Shown: piece after piece, positions 22,539 to 33,800 of the stretch
Layout: each line of letters begins with the position of its first letter
How positions within the stretch are numbered: position 1 is the first letter of the stretch
NCBI GenBank assembly: GCA_028752905.1
Contig: JAQNBH010000015.1
Location: forward strand, 31,184,488-31,248,487
DNA from: Cladorhizidae sp. MBARI D1340-BT2
Lineage: Eukaryota; Porifera; Demospongiae; Poecilosclerida; Cladorhizidae
Length of the DNA stretch: 64,000 nucleotides
Direction of reading: 5' to 3'
Made by a program: the position numbers and the translations under genes
Notes under the pieces: generated by a model
What the model saw: the letters and a program-made list of their open reading frames with translations, nothing else
Told to the model about the DNA's origin: nothing
Database searches by the model: none

Positions 22539-23175
22539 CTGCTGGTTGTTTTAATGCCCAGCCAGATGAAGTTAGCAGGACACTCTAGGAGGAGATCTGC
22601 TGGTTGTTTTAATGCCCAGCCAGATGAAGTTAGCAGGACACTCTAGGTGGAGATCTGCTGGTTGTTTTAATGCCCAGCCAGATGAAGTTAGCAAGACACT
22701 CTAGGTGGAGATCTGCTGGTTGTTTTAATGCCCAGCCAGATGAAGTTAGCAGGACACTCTAGGTGGAGATCTGCTGGTTGTTTTAATGCCCAGCCAGATG
22801 AAGTTAGCAGGACACTCTAGGTGGAGATCTGCTGGTTGTTTTAATGCCCAGCCAGATGAAGTTAGCAAGACACTCTAGGTGGAGATCTGCTGGTTGTTTT
22901 AATGCCCAGCCAGATGAAGTTAGCAGGACACTCTAGGTGGAGATCTGCTGGTTGTTTTAATTCCCAGCCAGATGAAGTTAGCAGGACACTCTAGGTGGAG
23001 ATCTGCTGGTTGTTTTAATGCCCAGCCAGATGAAGTTAGCAGGACACTCTAGGTGGAGATCTGCTGGTTGTTTTAATGCCCAGCCAGATGAAGTTAGCAG
23101 GACACTCTAGGCGGAGATCTGCTGGTTGTTTTAATGCCCAGCCAGATGAAGTTAGCAGGACACTCTAGGCGGCAG
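22497..23175 (-). repeat. 58-bp array of a splice acceptor plus exon start
   Basis: About 11.5 copies. On the minus strand each unit reads ATTAAAACAACCAGCAG, then ATCTCCACCTAGAGTGTCCT, then GCTAACTTCATCTGGCTGG. That is an acceptor-like CAG followed by the exon start found at 22436-22538. The units are nearly identical (GTGG/GCGG and AGG/AAG variants). Unit length is 3n+1, so read-through changes frame and meets stops. Confidence 0.93.
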
Positions 23176-23210
23176 ATGAAAACTTCCCAAATCCTCGACT
23201 TCAGCTCCAT
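23166..23210 (-). pseudogene. possible original exon start, cut off by the array
   Basis: On the minus strand, ATG at 23210 opens a frame MELKSRIWEVFIC that runs in phase into the first array unit as RLECPANFIWL, the same peptide as in the exon at 22436-22538. An uninterrupted exon would read straight through. With the array present the frame ends at a stop in the next unit. Either this allele is disrupted, or the real message uses another start and the last acceptor. Confidence 0.35.
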
Positions 23211-23230
23211 TCATAACAATAACAATAGTG

Positions 23231-23264
23231 ACCCTTTACCTATTATAATAGATAGGTAAAGGGT
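23231..23264. repeat. 13-bp perfect inverted repeat
   Basis: ACCCTTTACCTAT, loop TATAATAG, then ATAGGTAAAGGGT. The motif ACCCTTTACC also appears repeatedly at 30115-30300 and, in a foldback, near 46413-46452. Confidence 0.8.
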
Positions 23265-24265
23265 AAGGTAATGCATTTTGTTGGCAAATTCTTGTTTCAT
23301 TCTATCATTCGAAACAGATTTTGTGTGTTTTTAGCCACCTACCAGAAGTTACTCAGTATACGTACCTCCAGAACTAACCAATCGTGATGCTCTCCTTTAC
23401 CATGTTTATTACTGAAGTAGACGCACATGCCTTATAGAAATATGTGTCGCAGGTACATATATAATGTACCTGGTTTTCTTGGAGATCTGTGCTGGTAATT
23501 ATTGCAGCCGATCACTTCTTGAAAACGTGCATCTGCTTGCTGACTCAGCTCAGCTAGATTCGATATTGCATGCACACAACTATGTTTATGGGAACTGCCA
23601 ACCCTTTACCAATGGGTGTGTGTGGTTGTGTGTGCGCTGAACCGAGAAAAAGATTAGTCATTGTAATATTTTTTAGTCTTCTGGTGAGTCTTCTTCTGGT
23701 GAGTCTTCTGGTAGTAAAATTATGACCTATTTTATGCATGGCACGAGGAGAAGTAGATATGTATATACAAGACCCTGAATTTGGACTTGGTTTGGGGGGC
23801 TGTTGGTTTAACTACCTTCACAAAGGGATTCAAGACATGCACACTTGTAGTATTTTGGAGGTTGTATCCTTTTTATAACGAGAAGCTTCCTGCAAGAACT
23901 TTGTAACAGTTGGTCAAGATTATACTCCGTAACGAACCCATCATAGTGGATCTTGTGTCATGTTTATAATTAATTACGGTACATACACACACACACACAC
24001 ACAGGTAGTCTCCATGGTTAGTAGGTCTGTGCTGACAGAGTAAGCTTCTAGTGAACTACTTCTTTACAGTAAAAATGTGCATAGACTTCAATACCGCAAC
24101 ACAATGTGTTTTATTGTGTTGACAATCTTTACCCGTTTTTGTCTTGTTACTGAAACACCGCTGAGTCATTGTAAGTCATTGGAACATTTGGAGTCTTCGG
24201 GTATTATGAAGACTTATGTCTTATGTTATATGTTATGGGAGTGGAAGGAAAGAGTTAGAAACATA
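23265..24265. other. unique sequence with a CA microsatellite
   Basis: CA repeats at about 23981-24002. Small open frames on both strands (for example 24077-24268 plus) have no recognisable family. Confidence 0.4.
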
Positions 24266-24345
24266 TAATAAATGGATAGACAGATAGATAGGTAGGTAGG
24301 TAGATAAGTAGGTAGGTAGGTAAGTGGGTGGGTAGATGCATGATC
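24266..24345. repeat. GATA/GGTA tetranucleotide microsatellite
   Basis: AGATAGATAGGTAGGTAGGT type sequence. A similar tract precedes the second copy of the adjacent dispersed repeat (39240-39345). Confidence 0.9.
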
Positions 24346-24516
24346 CTTACAGAGTTTTAACTTACTAGTGCTGAAGTTAAAGTAACATGACACATGCCTA
24401 TGCCTGACTTTCATTTAATGCCCTCTGACATACAGTAACAGCAAGAGTCCAGGATGCCTTCTTCATGGCTTGAAGGCCTCTATCAGGTAACACTGTTGCT
24501 ATGCTACAGTGGTTGT

Positions 24517-24617
24517 CTAGCAACAATTAAACTAAGTTTGTGTGTCTAGCATGCAGCTTAAAGGGTCATAGAGCATAGCAGTCATCTAGCCACTGCTCCC
24601 TCCTCTTCCAAGCTCTA
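24517..24617 (+). repeat. dispersed repeat, copy 1
   Basis: TAGCAACAATTAAACTAAG, then TTTGTGTGTC, then GCTCCCTCCTCTTCCAAGCT. The same blocks in the same order occur at 39356-39440. Both copies follow a GGTA-type microsatellite. Confidence 0.65.
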
Positions 24618-24660
24618 GCTGCTGCAGCTGCTCATATTTTTTAGCCTTTTTCCTTCCTAT

Positions 24661-26218
24661 CGAAGACGACGACAATAACCACCGTCAACCTCCCCGCCAC
24701 CATCAACCACACTACCACCATCAACCTCGCTGCCACCATCAACCTCGCTGCCACCATCAACATCGCTGCCACCATCAACCTCGCTGCCACCATCAACCTC
24801 ACTACCACCATCAACCTCGCTGCCACCATCAACATCGCTGCCATCATCAACTTCGCTGCCACCATCAACCTCACTGACCATCAACCTCACTACCCATCAA
24901 CCTCGCTGCCACCATCAACCTCGCTGCCACCATCAACCTCACTGACCATCAACCTCACTACCCATCAACCTCGCTGCCACCATCAACCTCGCTGCCACCA
25001 TCAACCTCGCTGCCACCATCAACCTCCACTACCACCATCAACCTCGCTGCCACCATCAACCTCGCTGCCACCATCAACCTCACTGACCATCAACCTCGCT
25101 GCCACCATCAACATCGCTGCCACCATCAACCTCGCTGCCACCATCAACATCGCTGCCACCATCAACCTCGCTGGCATCATCAACCTCGCTGCCACCATCA
25201 ACCTCACTGACCATCAACCTCACTGCCACCATCAACCTCGCTGCCACCATCAACCTCCACTACCACCATCAACCTCGCTGCCACCATCAACCTCGCTGCC
25301 ACCATCAACCTCGCTGCCACCATCAACCTTGCTGCCACTGTCAACCTCACTGCCACCATCAACCTCCACTACCACCATCAACCTCGCTGCCACCATCAAC
25401 CTCGCTGCCTCCATCAACCTCACTGCCACCATCAACCTCGCTGCCACCATCAACCTCGCTGCCACCATCAACCTCACTGACCATCAACCTCGCTGCCACC
25501 ATCAACCTCGCTGCCACCATCAACCTCGCTGCCACCATCAACCTCACTGACCGTCAACCTCACTACCACCGTCAACCTCACTGCCACCATCAACCTCCAC
25601 TACCACCATCAACCTTGCCACCACCATCAACCTTGCTGCCACCATCAACCTCGCTGCCACCGCCAACCTTGCCACCACCATCAACCTTGCTGCCAGCATC
25701 AACCTCGCTGCCACCATCAACCTCGCTGCCACCATCAACCTCACTGACCATCAACCTCACTACCTCCATCAACCTCCACTACCACCATCAACCTCGCTGC
25801 CACCATCAACCCCGCTGCCACCATCAACCTCACTGTCTCAGTCGTCAACCTCGCTGCCATCATTAACCTCGCTGCCACCATCAACCTCGCTGCCACCATC
25901 AACCTCACTGACCATCAACCTCACTACCTCCATCAACCTCCACTACCACCATCAACCTCGCTGCCACCATCAACCTCACTGTCTCAGCGTCAACCTCGCT
26001 GCCATCATTAACCTCACTGACCATCAACCTCACTGCCACCATCAACCTCCACTACCACCATCAACCTCGCTGTCTCAGCGTCAACCTCGCTACCACCATC
26101 AACCTCGCTGCCATCATCAACCTCACTGCCACCATCAACCTCCACTACCACCATCAACCTCACTGTCTCAGCGTCAACCTCGCTACCACCATCAACCTCG
26201 CTGCCATTATCAATAATA
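24661..26218. repeat. 18-bp array (CACCATCAACCTCGCTGC)
   Basis: About 85 units of 18 bp and shorter variants (CACTGACCATCAACCT, CCACTACCACCATCAACCT). Several frames are open on both strands but broken by indels. The right end meets a Ty3-type pol fragment within a few bases, at about 26220. Confidence 0.95.
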
Positions 26219-26219
26219 A

Positions 26220-28574
26220 TACCTCCAAGCAATTATGGAATTCCCTAAGCCAAAAAACATAACCGATGTCCGTTCATGGTTCGGCCTCATTAACCAAGTG
26301 TCATATGCGTTCAGCATGGCAGAGAAGATGCTCCCCTTTCGCCAACTACTGAAACTGAGCACCCCCTTCCACTGGGACAATAACCTCAATGACCCATTTG
26401 AAGAGTCCAAACTGGTCATAGTAGATGAGATCACAGAGGGTGTCCATATTTTCAACAAATCGAGGCCAACATGCCTGGCCACTGATTGGTCCAAGACAGG
26501 CATTGGGTTCTGGCTATTCCAGAAACACTGTGGATGCCCTGGTACTGACCTATTCTGCTGCCACATAGGTTGGATTACTCTGGTTGGGAGTCGCTTTACA
26601 CACCCTGCTGAGTCACGCTATGCCCCAGTTGAGGGTGAAGCCCTGGCATTTGCCGATGCTCTATATACATAAACCCAAACACTTCGTCCTGGGGTGTGAG
26701 GATCTTATCATCGCAGTTGACCACAAGCCGTTCCTCAATCTATTTGGAGATAGGTCACTTAATGACATCAGCAACTCTCGGCTCAGAAACCTCGAGGAGA
26801 AGACCCTCCACTACGGATTCCACATGGTCCGCATACCAGGAGCGAAAAATAAAGCTTCCGAGACCATATCCCGCCACCCTACCGGCAACCACCAGTCCCC
26901 CAAGATGTACCTAGCGGATGACATTGCAGCTATCAGAGACATTCAGCAACTATCCCACCTGTATATCCCCACAACTTTATTGCCGGTATACGATGTGCTG
27001 ACGAGCCACAAGATGCAATCGAGGACATCGCCCGTGCTACTGCCATATCATCTCTAAGCTCACTTCAATCCATCACCTGGGACCGAGTCCGTGTTGCAAC
27101 CACCAGCGATGAGGACATGTCACAATTGGTCAAGATCATCGAGGTGGCATGCCAGAGTTTCGCCATGAGCTACCAGAGCCACTTCACGAGTATCATCAAT
27201 TCCGTGGGCATCTCTACACCGCAGACGGCGTTGTGATCTACAAAGACCGTGTCGTGATCCCCCCATCCCTCAGACAAGACTGCTTATCCACACTCCATGC
27301 TGCCCACCAAGGCATATCCTCAATGACTGCGAGGGCTGAAGCATCCCTGTTTTGGCCCGGCATCACCCCCGCCATCAAAGCCCTCAGACACAGCTGTAAT
27401 CACTGCAACCATATGGCTCCCTCACAACCTAGTGCCCCTCCTACCCCAACTGTTTCTCCAGTGTACCCTTTCCAATGCATCTGCTCAGACTTCTTCAACT
27501 ACAAAGGTGTCAACTACCTAATAATCGTTGACAGATAGTAATCGTTGACAGATATTCCAACTGGCCGATTGTTGAAAGGACCTCAGGTGGTGCTACCCGG
27601 CTAATCAACAGCCTACGAAGGTCACTTGTGACATATGGGATAGCAGATGAAATATTGTCTGATGGTGATCCTGAATTCACCACTGCACAGACCCGTGAAT
27701 TCCTGAAGAATTGGGGTGTCCACCACCGCCTTTCCTCTGTTGTCTTTGCTCATAGCAACTGTCGTGCTGAAGTTGCGATGAAGACAGTGAAAAGACTCAT
27801 CACCGGACCAAATGGTGAGCTCGATACAGACAACTTCCAGCGTGCCCTACAATACCGCAACACCCCAGACAAGGACACTAAACTGTCCCCAGCCATGTAC
27901 GCGTTCGGCCGCCCAGTGAAAGACTCCATCCCCATACTCCCAGGAAATACCACCCGCATGACACCTGGCATGATGCATTAATTGAAAGAGAAGAGGCCCT
28001 GAGGAACCTACACATGCTAGCTACCGAAAGATGGTCGGAGCACACAAAGCGACTGCCACCTCTCGTCATTGGAGACCAAGTGAGCATCCAGAACCAACCT
28101 GGCCACAACCCCACAAAATGGGACAAGACTGGCTCAGCCATAGAGGTCCGCCAATTTGACCACTATGTCGTGACGGTCGCTGGCTCTGGCAGAGTGACCC
28201 TGCGCAACAGGGAATTCCTGCGGAAATATGTCCAGTCCACACACAGAAACCGAGAGTAACCATCAGCGATGACCTCAGCAACAGTGCCCTCAGACTCTGC
28301 CACGTTATTAAGTCTCCCCCAGCCTGCACACGGACAACACAAGTTGCCAACACCTCCTGTGACACCCCCCACCATGTCACCAATGCCTGTCACCATCCTA
28401 TCACCTGGCCTGACGCTCCCCACTACAGGAAGACCCACACTCAATGCTAGGCTCCCCCAACCTATCTTTGAGGAGAACACCTCACCATCACAGACCCACT
28501 CACCCACCGCCAAAACCTTTACCCCAGCACACCTCCACCTTCCCTTGCACCACTACACCATCCGCCGCCCTTGA
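26220..28574 (+). pseudogene. broken Ty3-type pol (RT end, RNase H, integrase)
   Basis: Reads in order as: the RT thumb (MEFPKPKNITDVRSWFGL); RNase H (CLATDWSKTGIGFWLF, RYAPVEGEALAFADAL, then AVDHKPFLNLFGDRSLND in the next frame); the integrase zinc-binding part (LHAAHQGISSMTARAE, C..C); the integrase core with D in CSDFFNYKGVNYL, D in SDGDPEFT and E in CRAEVAMK; and a C-terminal domain (28014-28259). At least five lesions split it: frameshifts near 26660, 27000, 27147 and 27960, and a 17-bp direct duplication at 27522-27555 that places a TAG after VDR. Gag, protease and most of RT are absent and no LTR is recognised. Decayed. Confidence 0.85.
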
Positions 28575-28915
28575 CAACCTCACTTAGATGCTCTACACGT
28601 GAAAGCAAACCACCTGCATGGCAGACTACTGGGGACTACGACATGTCCTATATGATATATGCTCCCAACCACTGATGCACAACATTCGATTGCTCCTTGA
28701 TGAACGACACGTGATTGCTACTTAATTTCAGTCCTTGACAAATCTCCAGACAAGATGTAGCAAAGACTTGGGGAGATAGAGAATAATAGACTAATGTAAG
28801 TATAGTTTAAAGACTCCCTTACATGTTATGTCATTTCAGTATTGAGTGCTATCATTTATGGTCTAAGAGCATTGAATCGTAGATACACAAATGGGAGTTG
28901 TCCCTATTTATCTAA
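28575..28915. other. sequence downstream of pol remnant
   Basis: Could include a 3' untranslated end or LTR (a purine-rich stretch CTTGGGGAGATAGAGAA near 28768), but without a second LTR this cannot be shown. Confidence 0.3.
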
Positions 28916-29795
28916 CGAGGTCTAGATGCTCTAACCTTCATTCCTGGTGAGGGCTAGATGCTCTAACCTTCATTCCTGATGAGGCATAGATGCTTTAACC
29001 TTCATTCCTGATGAGGGCTAGATGCTCTAACCTTCATTCCTGATGAGGGCTAGATGCTCTAACCTTCAGTCCTGATGAGTGCTAGATGCTCTAACCTTCA
29101 TTCCTGATGAGGGCTAGATGCTCTAACCTTCATTCCTGATGAGGGCTAGATGCTCTAACCTTCATTCCTGATGAGGGCTAGATGCTCTAACCTTCATTCC
29201 TGATGAAGGCTAGATGCTCTAACCTTCATTCCTGATGAGGGCTAGATGCTCTAACCTTCATTCCTGATGAGGGCTAGATGCTCTAACCTTCATTCCTGAT
29301 GAAGGCTAGATGCTCTAACCTTCATTCCTGATGAGGGCTAGATGCTCTAACCTTCATTCCTGATGAGGGCTAGATGCTCTAACCTTCATTCCTGATGAAG
29401 GCTAGATGCTCTAACATTCATTCCTGATGAGGGCTAGATGCTCTAACCTTCATTCCTGATGAAGGCTAGATGCTCTAACATTCATTCCTGATGAGGGCTA
29501 GATGCTCTAACCTTCATTCCTGATGAAGGCTAGATGCTCTAACCTTCATTCCTGATGAGGGCTAGATGCTCTAACCTTCATTCCTGATGAGGGCTAGATG
29601 CTCTAACCTTCATTCCTGATGAGGGCTAGATGCTCTAACCTTCATTCCTGATGAGGGCTAGATGCTCTAACCTTCATTCCTGATGAGGGCTAGATGCTCT
29701 AACCTTCATTCCTGATGAGGGCTAGATGCTCTAACCTTCATTCCTGATGAGGGCTAGATGCTCTAACCTTCATTCCTGGTGAGGGCTAGAGTATC
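28916..29795. repeat. 32-bp minisatellite, about 27 copies
   Basis: The unit is GATGCTCTAACCTTCATTCC plus TGATGAGGGCTA. It looks like a forward half (TAGATGCTCTAACCTTCAT) fused to a reverse half (TTCCTGATGAAGGCTAG) of the core found in the 33-bp array at 13151-14341. GAGGG and GAAGG variants alternate. Confidence 0.95.
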
Positions 29796-29861
29796 TATCC
29801 AAAATGTCGAGCGAGTCAATTTAAGTTGAATAGCGAGAGAGTCGTTGTAACTCACTTTATG
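29785..29861 (-). mobile_element. MITE end, inverted and diverged copy
   Basis: The sequence TCCAAAATGTCGAGCGAG, then TCAATTTAAGTTGAATAGCG, then TCGTTGTAAC follows the order of the inverse complement of the MITE end at 40448-40546 (about two thirds identical by eye). It directly borders the 32-bp array, so the array lies against this element. Confidence 0.5.
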
Positions 29862-30110
29862 TCTGCCGCAAGGTTCTGCTGAGTACTCATATCAAGATCT
29901 ACCATCTACTACATGTGCAGATTATGCAAATTAATAGAAGACCTGGACAGTCTGTGTACTGTCCAATCTGCAGATGTGTCAAATTCCAAATTCCCAGAAA
30001 GACAAGCACCAGAGGAAACAAAACATGAAGCAGAGGACAAGACATACAACAAGCAATACTATACGAGTGCTAAAAAGCAAGCAAGCAGTGTATATAGACC
30101 ACAAACATTT
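29862..30110. other. unique sequence, no gene supported
   Basis: Small plus-strand frames at 29913-30339 overlap a degenerate repeat and are not recognised. Confidence 0.35.
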
Positions 30111-30320
30111 GGAGACCCTTTACCTTTCAATCAGAACATTTGAAGACCCCTTACCTCCCAAGATAATACTGACCAAACATTTGGAGCAACTCAAGGTAAC
30201 TTTTTGGAGACCCTTTACCACTCAAGGTAATCATTTGAAGACCCTTTACCACTCAAGACAATTCTGCCCAAACATTTGGAGACCCTTTACCTCTCAAGAT
30301 AATGCTGACCAAACATTATG
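30111..30320. repeat. degenerate repeat of TTTGGAGACCCTTTACC
   Basis: Five to six imperfect copies of ATTTGGAGACCCTTTACCTC followed by AAGATAATNCTGNCCAAAC, in varying order. Confidence 0.8.
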
Positions 30321-30380
30321 TAATATTGGTGTTCATTAATTTATGCCAGCACACGAATAATTATTGCATCTCCATGGGTA

Positions 30381-30413
30381 GGGGGGTGGGGGGGGGGGGG
30401 GGGGGGGGGGGGG
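30381..30413. repeat. G homopolymer (26 G)
   Basis: GGGGGGT then 26 G. It is a candidate G-quadruplex former and a place where assembly length is unreliable. Confidence 0.9.
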
Positions 30414-30429
30414 TCAAAAATTGAAAAGA

Positions 30430-30887
30430 AGGTAATATGACCCTAAGGCATATTGGAGGGATATCTGCCAGTCTAAGGTTTTCCAAGGCCAAGAGGCATA
30501 TTGGAGGGATATCTGCCAGTCTAAGGTTTTCCAAGGCCAAGAAGCTTCAGCACTAAGTAAGTCCATAGAAACAGTTAAGCTATAAACAGAAAAGAAATTG
30601 CTAGCTAGCTAACAAGATCAATGACGCTTCTAAGCTTTTACTTACCTTAATGTCAAAGTGGTAGCTAATCAATTGGATCGTCACACAGAACAACAAATCT
30701 AACCTTTGCCAGTGCCAATTCCAAGGTTCCCCCCCCCCCATAAATAGTATCGTATGCGACGTACACTTATTAGGGTCACACCCCTTTTTTTGTCAGCAAC
30801 ATCTCCAATTAGTACCTGGCTGGGTGTGGTGCATAACCAAGGGAGTGGTGACGAAGTTCTGGTTGTGTCTTCCTCTATGAAGCAGAG
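30430..30887 (+). other. duplicated locus, unit 1 (left of array)
   Basis: Includes a 48-bp perfect tandem duplication (AGGCATATTGGAGGGATATC...). Blocks then match 37895-38302 in order: GCATATT.GAGGGATATC, TTGCTAGCTAGCTAACAAGA, GACGCTTCTAAGCTTT, GTCAGCAA, and finally GAAGCAGAG followed by GGAAGGT. In unit 2 the last block is the end of a short coding exon with donor GAAG|GTAAGA. In unit 1 the matching ATG is lost and the donor begins the 17-bp array. I take unit 1 as a decayed copy. Confidence 0.6.
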
Positions 30888-33800
30888 CCATCATGGAAGG
30901 TCAGCCATCATGGAAGGTGAGCCATCATGGAAGGTGAGCCACCATGGAAGGTGAGCCACCATGGAAGGTTAGCCACCATGGAAGGTCAGCCATCATGGAA
31001 GGTGAGCCACCATGGAAGGTGAGCCACCATGGAAGGTGAGCCACCATGGAAGGTGAGCCACCATGGAAGGTGAGCCACCATGGAAGGTGAGCCACCATGG
31101 AAGGTGAGCCACCATGGAAGGTCAGCCATCATGGAAGGTGAGCCACCATGGAAGGTGAGCCACCATGGAAGGTGAGCCACCATGGAAGGTGAGCCACCAT
31201 GGAAGGTGAGCCACCATGGAAGGTGAGCCACCATGGAAGGTGAGCCACCATGGAAGGTGAGCCACCATGGAAGGTGAGCCACCATGGAAGGTGAGCCACC
31301 ATGGAAGGTGAGGGTGAACCACCATGGAAGGTGAGCCACCATGGAAGGTCAGCCACCATGGAAGGTCAGCCACCATGGAAGGTGAGCCACCATGGAAGGT
31401 CAGCCACCATGGAAGGTCAGCCATCATGGAAGGTCAGCCATCATGGAAGGTGAGCCACCATGGAAGGTGAGCAACCATGGAAGGTCAGCCATCATGGAAG
31501 GTCAGCCATCATGGAAGGTGAGCCACCATGGAAGGTCAGCCACCATGGAAGGTCAGCCACCATGGAAGGTCAGCCATCATGGAAGGTGAGCCACCATGGA
31601 AGGTCAGCCATCATGGAAGGTCAGCCACCATGGAAGGTGAGCCACCATGGAAGTTGAGCCATCATGGAAGGTCAGCCACCATGGAAGGTGAGCCATCATG
31701 GAAGGTGAGCCACCATGGAAGGTGAGCCACCATGGAAGGTCAGCCACCATGGAAGGTCAGCCACGATGGAAGGTGAGCCACCATGGAAGGTCAGCCACCA
31801 TGGAAGGTGAGCCATCATGGAAGGTGAGCCACCATGGAAGGTGAGCCACCATGGAAGGTGAGCCATCATGGAAGGTGAGCCACCATGGAAGGTGAGCCAC
31901 CATGGAAGGTTAGCCACCATGGAAGGTCAGCCATCATGGAAGGTGAGCCACCATGGAAGGTCAGCCATCATGGAAGGTGAGCCATCATGGAAGGTCAACC
32001 ATCATGGAAGGTGAGCCACCATGGAAGGTCAGCCACCATGGAAGGTCAGCCACCATGGAAGGTGAGCCACCATGGAAGGTCAGCCACCATGGAAGGTGAG
32101 CCATCATGGAAGGTGAGCCACCATGGAAGGTGAGCCACCATGGAAGGTGAGGGTGAGCCACCATGGAAGGTGAGCCACCATGGAAGGTCAGCCACCATGG
32201 AAGGTCAGCCACCATGGAAGGTGAGCCACCATGGAAGGTCAGCCACCATGGAAGGTCAGCCATCATGGAAGGTCAGCCATCATGGAAGGTGAGCCACCAT
32301 GGAAGGTCAGCCACCATGGAAGGTCAGCCACCATGGAAGGTCAGCCATCATGGAAGGTCAGCCATCATGGAAGGTGAGCAACCATGGAAGGTCAGCCATC
32401 ATGGAAGGTCAGCCATCATGGAAGGTGAGCCACCATGGAAGGTCAGCCACCATGGAAGGTCAGCCACCATGGAAGGTCAGCCATCATGGAAGGTGAGCCA
32501 CCATGGAAGGTCAGCCATCATGGAAGGTCAGCCACCATGGAAGGTGAGCCACCATGGACGTTGAGCCATCATGGAAGGTCAGCCACCATGGAAGGTCAGC
32601 CATCATGGAAGGTCAGCCACCATGGAAGGTGAGCCACCATGGAAGGTCAGCCACCATGGAAGGTGAGCCACCATGGAAGGTCAGCCACCATGGAAGGTCA
32701 GCCACCATGGAAGGTCAGCCACCATGGAAGGTGAGCCATTTGGAAGGTCAGCCATCATGGAAGGTGAGCCACCATGGAAGGTCAGCCACCATGGAAGGTC
32801 AGCCACCATGGAAGGTGAGCCATCATGGAAGGTGAGCCACCATGGAAGGTCAGCCACCATGGAAGGTGAGCCATCATGGAAGGTCAGTCACCATGGAAGG
32901 TTAGCGACCATGGAAGGTGAGCCATCATGGAAGGTCAGCCATCATGGAAGGTCAGCCACCATGGAAGGTGAGCCACCATGGAAGGTCAGCCATCATGGAA
33001 GGTCAGCCACCATGGAAGGTTAGCGACCATGGAAGGTGAGCCACCATGGAAGGTCAGCCATCATGGAAGGTCAGCCACCATGGAAGGTGAGCCACCATGG
33101 AAGGTGAGCCATCATGGAAGGTGAGCCACCATGGAAGGTGAGCCACCATGGAAGGTGAGGCATCATGGAAGGTGAGCCACCATGGAAGGTGAGCCACCAT
33201 GGAAGGTTAGCTACCATGGAAGGTCAGCCATCATGGAAGGTGAGCCACCATGGAAGGTCAGCCATCATGGAAGGTTAGCCATCATGGAAGGTCAACCATC
33301 ATGGAAGGTGAGCCACCATGGAAGGTCAGCCACCATGGAAGGTCAGCCACCATGGAAGGTGAGCCACCATGGAAGGTGAGCCACCATGGAAGGTGAGCCA
33401 TCATGGAAGGTGAGCCACCATGGAAGGTGAGCCACCATGGAAGGTGAGCCACCATGGAAGGTGAGGGTGAGCCACCATGGAAGGTGAGCCACCATGGAAG
33501 GTCAGCCACCATGGAAGGTCAGCCACCATGGAAGGTGAGCCACCATGGAAGGTCAGCCACCATGGAAGGTCAGCCATCATGGAAGGTCAGCCATCATGGA
33601 AGGTGAGCCACCATGGAAGTTCAGCCACCATGGAAGGTCAGCCACCATGGAAGGTCAGCCATCATGGAAGGTCAGCCATCATGGAAGGTGAGCAACCATG
33701 GAAGGTCAGCCATCATGGAAGGTCAGCCATCATGGAAGGTGAGCCACCATGGAAGGTCAGCCACCATGGAAGGTCAGCCACCATGGAAGGTCAGCCATCA

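Noticed and set aside
24436..24486. Possible 51-nt plus-strand exon (ACATACAG ... ATCAG|GTAACA)
   Set aside because: Splice borders look fair, but a single short exon with no recognisable peptide and no partner is not enough.
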